DNA of 44,109 nucleotides, from NCBI GenBank assembly GCA_902494035.1, contig CABURV010000007.1, positions 1 to 44,109 of the forward strand, read 5' to 3'. The notes beneath the pieces are model-generated. The model had not been told where the DNA came from. It worked only from the letters and a program-made list of their open reading frames with translations, and searched no databases. The position numbers and the translations under genes are program-made. The stretch is from an uncultured Collinsella sp. GTDB lineage: Bacteria; Actinomycetota; Coriobacteriia; Coriobacteriales; Coriobacteriaceae. Shown piece by piece: positions 14,317 to 23,845 of the stretch. The stretch's first letter is position 1; every line of letters starts with the position of its first letter.

Positions 14317-14769
14317 ATGAGCATCAATCGAGTGAACATCACCGGTAACCTCACCCGCGATCCCGAGCTGCGCGCCACCGCCGGCGGAACCCAGGTTCTG
14401 TCCTTTGGCGTCGCCGTGAACGATCGTCGCCGCAACGCGCAGACTGGCGAGTGGGAGGACTATCCCAACTTTGTCGACTGCACCATGTTCGGCACCCGCG
14501 CCGAGGCCGTGAGCCGTTTCCTGGCAAAGGGAAACAAGGTCGCGATCGAGGGCAAGCTGCGCTACAGCTCTTGGGAGCGCGACGGCCAGCGCCGGAGCAA
14601 GCTTGAGGTCATCGTCGATGAGATCGAGTTTATGAGCTCCCGTGGTGGCCAGGGTGGCTACGATCAGGGCGGTTACGCCCCCGCAGCTCCCGCGCCCGCA
14701 GCACGTCCTGCCGCACCGGTGGCCACGCCGCCCGCGGTCGACGTCTACGATGAGGACATCCCGTTCTAA
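14317..14769 (+). CDS. ssb: Single-stranded DNA-binding protein
   Basis: SSB (150 residues) coats single-stranded DNA during replication and repair and recruits partners. The OB-fold starts SINRVNITGNLTRDPELRATAGG and covers about residues 1-110, with FVDCTMFGTRAEAVSRFLAKG in the middle. A glycine/glutamine and proline/alanine-rich linker follows. The acidic tip DVYDEDIPF at the C-terminus is the conserved partner-binding peptide. A GAGGAAG ribosome site sits about nine bases before the ATG. Its place between rpsF and rpsR is the classical arrangement. Confidence 0.97.
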   Translation: MSINRVNITGNLTRDPELRATAGGTQVLSFGVAVNDRRRNAQTGEWEDYPNFVDCTMFGTRAEAVSRFLAKGNKVAIEGKLRYSSWERDGQRRSKLEVIVDEIEFMSSRGGQGGYDQGGYAPAAPAPAARPAAPVATPPAVDVYDEDIPF

Positions 14770-14841
14770 GGGTTGTTCACCTATTTTTGAGTGAGAGGCG
14801 GCTTCGGTTCGCCGAAGTTGCCAAATGAAAGGTATTTTGAC

Positions 14842-15108
14842 ATGGCTAATGATTTTTCTGCACGTCAGCCGCGTCGTAAGTACTGCCAGTTCTGCAAGGA
14901 GAACACTGAGTTCATCGACTATAAGGACACTCAGCTTCTCCGTAAGTACATGACCGACCGTGGCAAGATCAAGCCCCGTCGCGTCACTGGCGCTTGCACG
15001 CAGCATCAGCATGACATCGCCAACGCCATCAAGCGCGCCCGCGAGATGGCTCTCCTGCCGTACACCGTCCCCGTGGTTTCCTCTCGTGGCAACCGCGACC
15101 GCGGCTAA
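14842..15108 (+). CDS. rpsR: 30S ribosomal protein S18
   Basis: S18 (88 residues) partners S6 on the small subunit. The KYCQFCKENTEFIDYKDTQL region near the N-terminus has the CxxC pair seen in zinc-type S18, followed by LRKYMTDRGKIKPRRVTGAC and QHDIANAIKRAREMALLPY, all typical. I chose the ATG at 14842 (GAAAGG upstream); a longer frame from 14791 adds 17 residues without family resemblance. Confidence 0.97.
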   Translation: MANDFSARQPRRKYCQFCKENTEFIDYKDTQLLRKYMTDRGKIKPRRVTGACTQHQHDIANAIKRAREMALLPYTVPVVSSRGNRDRG

Positions 15109-15123
15109 GAAGGGAGACGCATC

Positions 15124-15663
15124 ATGAAGGTTATTCTTCTCGATGAGATCAAGGGCAAGGGCGGCGAGGGTGACGTCGTAGAGGTCGCTCAGGGTTACGC
15201 TGAGAACTTCCTGTTCCCCAAGAAGCTCGCTGTTGCCGCCACCAAGGGCAACCTCAAGCAGCTTGACGAGCGTCGCAACAACATCGCCAAGCGCGAGGCC
15301 GTCCGTCTGGCTACCGCCAACGAGACCAAGGCTGCCTTCGAGGGCAAGACGGTCACCGTTGACGTCAAGGTCGGCGACGAGGGCATCCTCTTTGGCTCCG
15401 TTACCGCCGCTATGATCGCTGACGCCATCAAGGCTCAGCTCGGTATGGACATCGACCGCAAGCGCGTCGAGCTCGGTAAGCCCATCAAGGTTGCCGGTGC
15501 CCACACCGTTGCCATCTCGCTGTACCGCGAGATCAAGGCCGAGGTTGTCGTTCTCGTCGGCGTTACCGCCGAGGAGCTCGCTGCCGAGGCTGAGGTCGAG
15601 GAGGCCGCTGAGGTCGCCGAGGCCGAGACCGCCGAGGTCGAGACTGAGGCTGCTGCCGAGTAG
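15124..15663 (+). CDS. rplI: 50S ribosomal protein L9 with acidic C-terminal extension
   Basis: L9 (179 residues; usual length about 148-150) binds 23S rRNA domain V and helps keep reading frame and ribosome spacing. MKVILLDEIKGKGGEGDVVEVAQGYAENFLFPKKLA is the conserved N-terminal RNA-binding domain, then a long connecting helix and the C-terminal domain up to about residue 150. The last 28 residues are an alanine/glutamate-rich low-complexity tail. The ribosome site GAAGGGAG precedes the ATG by seven bases, and the gene lies 15 bases after rpsR. Confidence 0.96.
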   Translation: MKVILLDEIKGKGGEGDVVEVAQGYAENFLFPKKLAVAATKGNLKQLDERRNNIAKREAVRLATANETKAAFEGKTVTVDVKVGDEGILFGSVTAAMIADAIKAQLGMDIDRKRVELGKPIKVAGAHTVAISLYREIKAEVVVLVGVTAEELAAEAEVEEAAEVAEAETAEVETEAAAE

Positions 15664-15695
15664 CATTTGCTGCAACGCAACAATCTTGTTCTAAG

Positions 15696-15736
15696 AAGGG
15701 CGCTCTGGGAAACCAGGGCGCCCTTTTGTTTTTTGC
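15696..15736 (+). terminator. Terminator of the rpsF operon
   Basis: Arms 15696-15708 and 15713-15725 form a 13-bp stem with a GAAA-type four-base loop and one G-U pair, followed by TTGTTTTTT. Confidence 0.92.
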
Positions 15737-15770
15737 GCTGAGTGAGTGTCATAGTGAACGTCGCGTCGAA

Positions 15771-15786
15771 GTCCTGTGTACAGGAC
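15771..15786. promoter_or_regulatory. 16-bp palindrome upstream of dnaB
   Basis: GTCCTGT and ACAGGAC are perfect inverted repeats around GT, about 100 bases before the dnaB start. It could be an operator or a transcript hairpin. No regulator is known from the window. Confidence 0.35.
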
Positions 15787-15887
15787 CGTTCATCCGTTTG
15801 GTTCGGTGATGATTGGCCGCGTGCGGCGCGTTTTGGGACCGTGGCTGATACTATGGATGCTCGCAAGCGATATGAATGAGGATGCTC

Positions 15888-17279
15888 ATGGCATATGACG
15901 ATAGGGAGACCGGGCTGACGGTTGAGGACCGCGGCTCAAAGTTGGGTCTTCCCCAAAACCAAGATGCAGAGGCCAATGTACTGGCCGCTATGCTGCTATC
16001 GCCCGAGGTGGTCGAAGAGGCCCAGGTCGAGCTGCAGCCCGATGACTTCTACCGGCCCATTCATAAGACCATCTATACCGCGATGGTCGATATGTACAAC
16101 AGCCGCATTCCCATCGACTCCATCTCGCTGATCGATTACCTGCGAAGCATCAACAAGCTCGATGCCGTGGGTGGCGAAGCGTACATTTTGGAGTTGATGG
16201 GTCAGACCCTGTCGCTCGTGAACTGGCAGCACCATGCCGCCATCGTCCGTCGCGACTCGATGCTGCGCGAGCTGATCGGCGCCACCAACGAGATTAACGC
16301 GCTGGCCTATAACGCCCCCACCGACACCAAAGAGGTCGTGGAGCTGGCCGAGAGCAAGCTGCTCAAGGTTACGGCACGCGAGGTCAAGTCGAGCTACAAG
16401 ACGCTGACCGAGTTTATGGTCGAGGCCTATAACGAGGCCGAGGAAGTGTGCCAGGCCGGTGGCCAGGCTGCGGGCGTGCCCACGGGCTTCCCGTCGCTCG
16501 ACCGCATGCTCATGGGTTTTCGCGAGGGCCAGCTCATCATCATCGGCGCCCGTCCTGCTGTAGGTAAGACGTCGTTCGCTCTGAACCTGGCGCTCAACGC
16601 TGCCGCTGCTGGTTATACCGTCGGCTTCTTCTCGCTGGAGATGTCGGGCAAGGAAATTGCCCAGCGTCTGATTTGCGCCTACGCCATGATCTCGATCAGT
16701 GACTTCCGCATGGGCCGCATTAGCCCCGAGCAGTGGGCCAATATCAACGAGGCCACGCAGACCTTGTCCAAGCTCGATATTCTGATTGACGATACGCCCG
16801 GCACCACAGTGACCGAGATTCGCGCCAAGAGCCGCCGCATGCTCCATAACAAGGAGAAGGCAATCATCATCCTGGACTACCTGCAGCTGGTGAGTCCTCC
16901 GCCGGGACGCCGCTCCGAGAGCCGTACCGTCGAGGTTTCGGAGATGTCGCGTGGTTTGAAGATCATGGCCAAGGAGCTCAAGATCCCGCTCATCGCGCTG
17001 TCACAGCTCTCGCGTCAGGTCGAATCCCGTACCGGCAAGCGCCCGCAGCTTTCCGACCTTCGTGAATCGGGCTCCATCGAGCAGGACGCCGATATCGTTA
17101 TGTTCTTGGACCGCTCCGCCGACGAGGCCGAAGCCTCGCGCGACGATCGACCCGACGAGGGCGTTACGCGTATCGTCGTGGCCAAGAACCGTTCGGGCCC
17201 GATCGGCGACGTCGACCTGATGTTCCTGCCGGCATCTACCAAGTTCTATGAGCTTGATGGGGCACATGCCGAGGAGTAG
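15888..17279 (+). CDS. dnaB: Replicative DNA helicase DnaB
   Basis: The hexameric replicative helicase, unwinding DNA 5' to 3' at the fork (463 residues; family about 440-470). The N-terminal domain is recognisable from LPQNQDAEANVLAAMLLSPEVV; the RecA-like domain has Walker A GARPAVGKTS at about 220, FFSLEMSGKEIAQRL, Walker B IIILDYLQLV, and the later LSQLSRQVESR and DLRESGSIEQDADIV motifs. No intein is present. I chose the ATG at 15888, which has GAGGA six bases upstream; an ATG at 15876 is possible but its ribosome site is poor. Its place after rplI is conserved in many bacteria. Confidence 0.96.
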   Translation: MAYDDRETGLTVEDRGSKLGLPQNQDAEANVLAAMLLSPEVVEEAQVELQPDDFYRPIHKTIYTAMVDMYNSRIPIDSISLIDYLRSINKLDAVGGEAYILELMGQTLSLVNWQHHAAIVRRDSMLRELIGATNEINALAYNAPTDTKEVVELAESKLLKVTAREVKSSYKTLTEFMVEAYNEAEEVCQAGGQAAGVPTGFPSLDRMLMGFREGQLIIIGARPAVGKTSFALNLALNAAAAGYTVGFFSLEMSGKEIAQRLICAYAMISISDFRMGRISPEQWANINEATQTLSKLDILIDDTPGTTVTEIRAKSRRMLHNKEKAIIILDYLQLVSPPPGRRSESRTVEVSEMSRGLKIMAKELKIPLIALSQLSRQVESRTGKRPQLSDLRESGSIEQDADIVMFLDRSADEAEASRDDRPDEGVTRIVVAKNRSGPIGDVDLMFLPASTKFYELDGAHAEE

Positions 17280-17306
17280 GACAGGCGCCCGTTGCACGGG
17301 TATACT
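17278..17306 (+). promoter_or_regulatory. Candidate purA promoter
   Basis: TATACT at 17301-17306 (five of six) has a weak -35 (AGGACA at 17278-17283) at 17-base spacing, about 66 bases before the purA start and overlapping the dnaB stop region. Confidence 0.4.
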
Positions 17307-17372
17307 GGGAATGTTTTGTGCTTCTGCGTGCCGGCGTGGCGCGTAGACAGTCCATGAATGTAAGGAGTAAAC

Positions 17373-18659
<1,287 letters not shown>

Positions 18660-18681
18660 TCGGGACTATTTGGTTATTGCG

Positions 18682-18723
18682 ATATACCCCTTTGCAGCCC
18701 GGACGGGCGGCCGAGGGGTATAT
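18682..18723 (+). terminator. Terminator after purA
   Basis: ATATACCCCT (18682-18691) pairs with AGGGGTATAT (18714-18723), with an inner CCCG/CGGG stem. TTTGCTT follows. It lies 23 bases after the purA stop. Confidence 0.65.
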
Positions 18724-18777
18724 TTGCTTGCAAAGGGCTCGCGCGGAGCGGGCCGTTCATCCATAGAGGAGGCACCC

Positions 18778-20082
18778 TTGAAGGCGGACACTCAAACCAT
18801 CGACATCCTGTTGTTGGGCAGCGGCGGCCGTGAGCATGCTTTGGCAGCCAAGCTCGCAGCATCACCGCGCGCCGGCAAGCTCTACATTGCGCCGGGTAAC
18901 GGCGGCACCGCGAGCTGCGGCGAGAACGTTGTTCTCGACGACTGCGATCCTGCGGCCGTGGCGGCGTTTGCCCAGAGCCACGGATGCGGACTCGTGGTAA
19001 TTGGCCCCGAGGCTCCGCTCGTGGCGGGCGTGGCCGACGCCGTGCGTGCGGCGGGTATTCCCTGCTTTGGCCCGGGTGCCGAGGGCGCCCAGATGGAGGG
19101 CTCCAAGCTGTTCTCCAAGCAGCTCATGGAGCGCGCGGGTATTCCGACGGCAGCCTACGGCTCGTTTACCGACGAGGCTTCGGCTCTCGCCTACGTGCGC
19201 GAGCAGGGCGCCCCGCTGGTCGTCAAGGCCGACGGCCTTGCCGCGGGCAAGGGCGTTATCGTGGCGACCGAACTTGAGCAGGCCGAGGAGGCCGTGCGCG
19301 AGTGCTTTGGCGGCACCTTTGGCGATGCCGGCAATACCGTGGTCATCGAGGAGATGCTGACCGGCCCCGAGTGCTCGCTGTTGGCCTTTACCGACGGCAA
19401 GACTGTGCGCCCCATGGCCACCTCGCAGGACCACAAGCGCGCGCTCGAGGGCGACAAGGGCCCCAACACCGGCGGCATGGGCGTCTACAGCCCGGTGCCC
19501 ATCGTGACTGACGAGGAGCACGCCACCATGGTGAAGGTCATGGAGCAGACCGTGGCCGAGCTTGCTGCCGAGGGCATCGACTACCGCGGCTGCCTGTATG
19601 GCGGCTTTATGCTCACCCCCGCCGGCCCCAAAGTGCTGGAGTTCAATGCCCGCTTTGGCGACCCCGAGACGCAGGTCGTGCTCCCGCGCCTTAAGAACGA
19701 CCTGGTTGAGGTCATGCTCGCCTGCGCCAACTGCGAGCTCGATCAGATTGAGCTCGACTGGCGTGACGAGTGGGCCGTGGCCGTTGTCCTGACGAGCGCG
19801 GGCTATCCCGGCAGCTACGAGAAGGGCAAGGTCATCACCGGTATCGCCGATGCCGAGGCCATGGAGAACGTGACCGTGTACCACGCGGGCACTGCCGTGG
19901 TGGACGGCCAGCTCGTGACCAATGGTGGCCGCGTGCTTGCCGTGACCGCTCTGGGCGACACGTTCGAGAACGCTCGCAACCTTGCCTACGAGGCCTGCGA
20001 GAAGATTGATTTTGAGGGCAAGACCCTGCGTCACGACATCGGCCTGCGCGCGCTGCGCGGTCGCGACGCCTGGGATGCCTAA
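18778..20082 (+). CDS. purD: Phosphoribosylamine-glycine ligase (GARS)
   Basis: PurD uses ATP to join phosphoribosylamine and glycine, step two of purine synthesis (434 residues; family about 420-430). It is an ATP-grasp enzyme. The N-terminal LLLGSGGREHALAAKL, IGPEAPLVAGVADAVRAAGIPCFGP, then VVKADGLAAGKGVIVA, EEMLTGPECSLLAF, TGGMGVYSP and the metal-binding FNARFGDPETQVVLPRL are all diagnostic. I chose a TTG start at 18778 because GAGGAGG lies six bases before it and the product begins just ahead of the family start; no ATG fits. Nudix and ABC genes follow. Confidence 0.95.
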   Translation: MKADTQTIDILLLGSGGREHALAAKLAASPRAGKLYIAPGNGGTASCGENVVLDDCDPAAVAAFAQSHGCGLVVIGPEAPLVAGVADAVRAAGIPCFGPGAEGAQMEGSKLFSKQLMERAGIPTAAYGSFTDEASALAYVREQGAPLVVKADGLAAGKGVIVATELEQAEEAVRECFGGTFGDAGNTVVIEEMLTGPECSLLAFTDGKTVRPMATSQDHKRALEGDKGPNTGGMGVYSPVPIVTDEEHATMVKVMEQTVAELAAEGIDYRGCLYGGFMLTPAGPKVLEFNARFGDPETQVVLPRLKNDLVEVMLACANCELDQIELDWRDEWAVAVVLTSAGYPGSYEKGKVITGIADAEAMENVTVYHAGTAVVDGQLVTNGGRVLAVTALGDTFENARNLAYEACEKIDFEGKTLRHDIGLRALRGRDAWDA

Positions 20083-20103
20083 AATCCGAGAGGAATGAGA
20101 TGG

Positions 20104-20799
20104 ATGGACGAGAAGAACGAAGAGCTCGTGGACGCGCAGATCGTCGAAGAGGACAGCCGCATGTATGGGCACGCCGAGGGCGAGCCTGGTGGCGAGGTCG
20201 CTGACGAGCCGGCACTGGTGCTGGGCGACGACGACCCGCACGATGCCGAGCTGCACGAGAAGATTCTTTCGGAGGAGTGCGCCTGGAAGGGCAAGATCCT
20301 CGACGTCCACCGTCTTGAGGTTGAGCTGCCCAACGGTCACCGCAGCGCCCGCGATATCGTTCGCCATCCGGGTGCGGCGGCCGTTGTGGCGCTGACCGAG
20401 AGCGGCAAGATCGTACTGGTGCGTCAGTACCGCACCGCCATCGACCGCGTGACGGTCGAGATTCCCGCCGGCAAGCTCGATCCAGGCGAGGACCCGCTCG
20501 ATTGCGCCAAGCGCGAACTGCATGAGGAGACGGGCTTTAGGGCTGGCCGTATTCGCTTTTTGACGTCGATTGTCACGTCCTGCGGTTTTTGCGATGAGAT
20601 CATCCACATCTACTTGGCTACCAAGCTCGAGTTTGATGCGCCCAACCCCGATGATGATGAGTTTGTCAACGTGGACCTGGTGCCGCTGCACGAGCTGATC
20701 GACGCCGTACTCGACGGCAAGATCGAAGACGCCAAGACCGTCGTAGGCGCCTTGGCCTGCGATAGCATCGCGCACAGGCTGGGCGGAACTGAGCTTTAA
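20104..20799 (+). CDS. Nudix hydrolase, ADP-ribose pyrophosphatase type
   Basis: A 231-residue Nudix enzyme, probably splitting ADP-ribose or similar nucleotide sugars to AMP and a phosphosugar. The complete Nudix box is present (GKLDPGEDPLDCAKREL then HEETGF), preceded by RQYRTAIDRVTVEIPAG, which marks the ADP-ribose pyrophosphatase subfamily. About 55 acidic N-terminal residues precede the usual start at KILDVHRLEVELPNG; they are atypical and of unknown role. AGAGGA lies nine bases before ATG 20104, which I prefer to an ATG three codons upstream. It begins 21 bases after purD, so the two are probably cotranscribed. Confidence 0.9.
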   Translation: MDEKNEELVDAQIVEEDSRMYGHAEGEPGGEVADEPALVLGDDDPHDAELHEKILSEECAWKGKILDVHRLEVELPNGHRSARDIVRHPGAAAVVALTESGKIVLVRQYRTAIDRVTVEIPAGKLDPGEDPLDCAKRELHEETGFRAGRIRFLTSIVTSCGFCDEIIHIYLATKLEFDAPNPDDDEFVNVDLVPLHELIDAVLDGKIEDAKTVVGALACDSIAHRLGGTEL

Positions 20800-20809
20800 A
20801 AGCGAGGGC

Positions 20810-20865
20810 GACCCTGGGGCAAACACTACTGATTATTTTGCCCCAGGGTCTTACGTTATTGTTTT
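20810..20865 (+). terminator. Terminator after the Nudix gene
   Basis: Arms 20810-20823 and 20837-20850 form a perfect 14-bp stem around a 13-base loop. A T-rich tail (TTACGTTATTGTTTT) follows. Confidence 0.85.
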
Positions 20866-20880
20866 ATCTCCGAGGACTGC

Positions 20881-22653
20881 ATGTTTAAGAGGTTTCTTTC
20901 GTATTACAAGCCCCAGATGGGGATTTTTGTTGCTGATACTGTTTGTGCTCTGGTGCTTGCCGCCATTGACCTTGCGTTCCCCATTATCCTGCGCAATTTG
21001 ACCGGTGGGCTATTTACTCAGGGTCAGGCTGCCATTATGCAGGCGCTCGGCATGATCGCGGTGGGCTTGGTGCTGATGTATGCCGTCCGCTGCGCCTGCC
21101 GCTACTTTGTGAGCTATTGGGGTCACGTGATGGGCGCGCGTATGGAGTCCAAGATGCGCGAGGACCTGTTCGACCAGTATGAGCGCTTCAGCTTTGCGTA
21201 CTTCGACCGCAACAGCTCGGGCGACATGATGAGCCGCGTGGTCAACGACCTGTTCGATATCTGCGAGGCGGCGCACCACGTGCCCGAGTGGATCATCATC
21301 TGTGGCATCGAGATCATCGGCTCGTTTGTGATCCTCTTTACCATCGCCCCGGTGCTGGCGCTTGCTATGGCTGTGGTGACAGCAGCGTTTGCGGTCATCA
21401 TGTTTTGGCAGAACATGCGCATGCGCGAGGTCTTTAGCGACAATCGCAAAAAAATCAGCGGCATCAATGCGCAGCTGCAGGATTCGCTGGCGGGCATGCG
21501 CGTGGTCAAGAGCTTTGCCAATGAGGAGACCGAACGCTTCAAGTTCCGCGCCTCAAACAATCGCTATCTTTCGTCCAAGGAGAACATGTATCACGCCATG
21601 GGCGTCTATACCGCGACGTATGGTCTGCTCTCGGGTGTGCTCTATGTGATCGTGGTGCTGCTGGGCGGCTGGCTGGTCGCCCAGGGACAGCTGCAGGCGG
21701 TCGATATGGCGACCTTTGCACTCTATATTTCGCTGTTCTGCACGCCGCTCGAGACACTCGTCAATTCAGCCGAAACGTATCAGAAGGCTATCGCCGGCTT
21801 TAAGCGTATGGACGAGGTGCTCTCGACCGCGCCGGATATCCAGGACAAGCCGGGCGCTACGGATCTGCAGGTGACTGCCGGCGCCGTGGAGTATCACGAC
21901 GTGTGCTTTAACTACGAGGATGTTGAGCTGGGCGAGGGCGATGCCGACGAGCGTCCCGTTATCGACCATATGGACCTGTCCATCAAGCCCGGGCAGACCA
22001 TCGCTTTGGTTGGCCCCTCGGGCGGCGGCAAGTCCACGACCTGTTCGCTGCTGCCGCGCTTTTATGACGTGGCTACCGGATCCATTAGCATCGACGGTCA
22101 GGACGTGCGCGATGTGACGCAGCAGAGCCTGCGCCGCGCCATCGGCCTGGTGCAGCAGGATGTCTATCTATTTGACGGTACGATTGGCGAGAACATCGCC
22201 TACGGCAAGCCGGGCGCTACGGCGGAAGAGATCGCCGAGGCCGCCCGTCGCGCCAACATCGATGCCTTTATCGAGTCGCTTCCACAGGGCTACGACACCG
22301 TGGTGGGCGAGCGTGGCAGCCGTCTTTCGGGCGGACAAAAGCAGCGTGTTGCCATCGCGCGCGTGTTTCTCAAGAACCCCAAGATCCTGATCTTGGACGA
22401 GGCGACGAGTGCTTTGGATAACGAGAGCGAGGAGGCGGTCCAGGAGTCGCTCGAAGAGCTGGCACGCGGCCGTACCACAATCATCATCGCCCACCGTCTT
22501 TCGACCATTAAGCATGCTGACGAGATTGCGACCGTTGAGCATGGTCGCGTTGTGGAACGTGGCACGCATGAACAGCTTCTCGCCCGTGGCGGCACCTATG
22601 CCCGTTACTATCGAATGCAGTTCGAAGGTGCGCGTGCGCACGAGCTCGACTGA
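20881..22653 (+). CDS. ABC exporter, fused permease and ATPase (MsbA/LmrA type)
   Basis: A 590-residue half-transporter that would act as a dimer to export drugs, lipids or peptides. The N-terminal six-helix domain covers about 1-320 (hydrophobic starts at IFVADTVCALVLAAIDLAF and GVLYVIVVLLGGWLVAQG). The ATPase domain has Walker A GPSGGGKSTT at about 378, Q-loop IGLVQQDVYLFDG, signature LSGGQKQRVAIAR at about 482, Walker B ILILDEATSALD at about 503, and H-loop IIAHRLSTI. The substrate is not evident. An incomplete CGAGGA site precedes the ATG. It starts a unit after the preceding terminator and is followed 19 bases later by the next gene. Confidence 0.93.
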   Translation: MFKRFLSYYKPQMGIFVADTVCALVLAAIDLAFPIILRNLTGGLFTQGQAAIMQALGMIAVGLVLMYAVRCACRYFVSYWGHVMGARMESKMREDLFDQYERFSFAYFDRNSSGDMMSRVVNDLFDICEAAHHVPEWIIICGIEIIGSFVILFTIAPVLALAMAVVTAAFAVIMFWQNMRMREVFSDNRKKISGINAQLQDSLAGMRVVKSFANEETERFKFRASNNRYLSSKENMYHAMGVYTATYGLLSGVLYVIVVLLGGWLVAQGQLQAVDMATFALYISLFCTPLETLVNSAETYQKAIAGFKRMDEVLSTAPDIQDKPGATDLQVTAGAVEYHDVCFNYEDVELGEGDADERPVIDHMDLSIKPGQTIALVGPSGGGKSTTCSLLPRFYDVATGSISIDGQDVRDVTQQSLRRAIGLVQQDVYLFDGTIGENIAYGKPGATAEEIAEAARRANIDAFIESLPQGYDTVVGERGSRLSGGQKQRVAIARVFLKNPKILILDEATSALDNESEEAVQESLEELARGRTTIIIAHRLSTIKHADEIATVEHGRVVERGTHEQLLARGGTYARYYRMQFEGARAHELD

Positions 22654-22672
22654 TTGATATGACAGGAAGTTT

Positions 22673-23638
22673 ATGGCTGACAAGAACCCTTTGACTCCGG
22701 AAGAAGTGACGGAGTTATTCTCCGAAATCGATGCATCCGGTGTCTTGGATCCCACGCTTGCCAAAAAGCGAACCGAGCGCATGCGTGAGAAGGAGGCTGC
22801 GGCCAAGCGCGGTGACAAAGCTGCGCTAGCGCAGCTGCGCAGCGAGGATCGCGCGAGCCAGGCAAAACATATCGACCCGCTGTCCGAGGACGATCCTTCG
22901 GGTTCGCAGGTGAGTCATACCATTACGAAGACCGCGATGGCCGTGGTCATTGGTATTTTGGTGCTGATCGTGGGCATGCAGATTGGCTACGGCGTGATGC
23001 GTCGTCTGAACACCGCCAACCTGTCCGAGAGCGTTTCGGTCGATACCGTTTCGACGGCGCTGAAGGGCGGCCTTGAGTGGGGCAACGGCTTTACTCAGTT
23101 CCCGCTCGACTTTACCGTCGATGAAGCCGATGAGCGTACGGGCACGGTCGAGGTGACGGTGCTGGACACATCGTCTGCCAACGAGCTCGAACTGCTGTCC
23201 AACGGGCAGATTCAGGCCGCGGCGCTTGCGACCAACGCGCTGCTCAACGATAAGATTGACCGCGTGGTGTACAACGTTCACGCCTATATCGACGAGGATA
23301 GCAACATTCAGCACGATTCCTTCTTTGGCATGTTTCCCGCCCAGGGCCACCAGAGCGCCATCCTGACGTTCGTGTGGACCAAGAGCTCATCCAACGCCAC
23401 GAATATCGACTGGAAGATGCGCATCGTGAGTATGGATGACACCATCGCCGAGCGCATTCAAAAACAGGTGAACTCGGTGTCGTCGTTGATTGAGGACCCG
23501 GTGGTGAGCCAGACCAAGATTGACGAGGAAAAGGACGAACGTGACCTGGAACATCGTCTTCATGGCCGCGAGATTTTCCGCGGCGGCAAGCCCGATCGCT
23601 CACCGTCCGATCTGCTGGAACAGGACAGGAAAAAGTAA
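22673..23638 (+). CDS. Single-pass membrane protein of unknown function
   Basis: I do not recognise a family. The 321-residue product has a charged cytoplasmic N-terminus (1-85) beginning with NPLTPEEVTELFSEID, one transmembrane helix at about 86-108 (AMAVVIGILVLIVGMQIGYG) and an extracellular domain of about 190 residues. That domain has alternating beta/alpha segments (FPLDFTVDEADERTGTVEVTVLD, QIQAAALATNALLNDKIDRVVYNVHAYID). The C-terminus is highly charged. An ACAGGAAG site sits five bases before the ATG. It lies 19 bases after the ABC exporter and is followed by a terminator, so it may assist that transporter, which is inference only. Confidence 0.75.
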   Translation: MADKNPLTPEEVTELFSEIDASGVLDPTLAKKRTERMREKEAAAKRGDKAALAQLRSEDRASQAKHIDPLSEDDPSGSQVSHTITKTAMAVVIGILVLIVGMQIGYGVMRRLNTANLSESVSVDTVSTALKGGLEWGNGFTQFPLDFTVDEADERTGTVEVTVLDTSSANELELLSNGQIQAAALATNALLNDKIDRVVYNVHAYIDEDSNIQHDSFFGMFPAQGHQSAILTFVWTKSSSNATNIDWKMRIVSMDDTIAERIQKQVNSVSSLIEDPVVSQTKIDEEKDERDLEHRLHGREIFRGGKPDRSPSDLLEQDRKK

Positions 23639-23644
23639 GAGGCC

Positions 23645-23685
23645 ATCATCCCGCGTGAGCCACAAGCCCCGCGGGATGATTTTTC
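23645..23685 (+). terminator. Terminator after the ABC exporter unit
   Basis: ATCATCCCGCG (23645-23655) pairs perfectly with CGCGGGATGAT (23670-23680), followed by TTTTT. Confidence 0.88.
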
Positions 23686-23815
23686 TGGGACGGGGATTAA
23701 ATAATCAATATGCATAGAAAGTCATAATTATCATTTCGTAAACATTTCGATGAAATTAACGCCATGAGGCATGCTTGCGGTTACAATACCGCGAGGCCTA
23801 ACTACACACCTTTAA

Positions 23816-23841
23816 GCCGGTCCTGTGAGACCGGGAAGGAG
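23816..23841 (+). promoter_or_regulatory. PyrR-type RNA hairpin overlapping the carA ribosome site
   Basis: CCGGTC (23817-23822) pairs with GACCGG (23829-23834) around the loop CTGTGA. The resulting CCTGTGAGACC matches the PyrR binding-loop pattern (CCNGNGAGRC) known from pyrimidine gene leaders. It directly adjoins the ribosome site AAGGAG (23836-23841), so bound PyrR would block translation, as described for mycobacterial pyr genes. The upstream TACAAT at 23782-23787 may be the -10 box. PyrR itself is not in the window. Confidence 0.65.
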
Positions 23842-23845
23842 AATT

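Noticed and set aside
18862..20826. Long minus-strand frame opposite purD and the Nudix gene
   Set aside because: Antisense shadow of strongly biased genes, with no ribosome site and no recognisable domains.
23686..23700. GGGACGGGGATT as another GGGGAC-type repeat
   Set aside because: Similarity covers too few bases and lacks the TTTGCACCA half.
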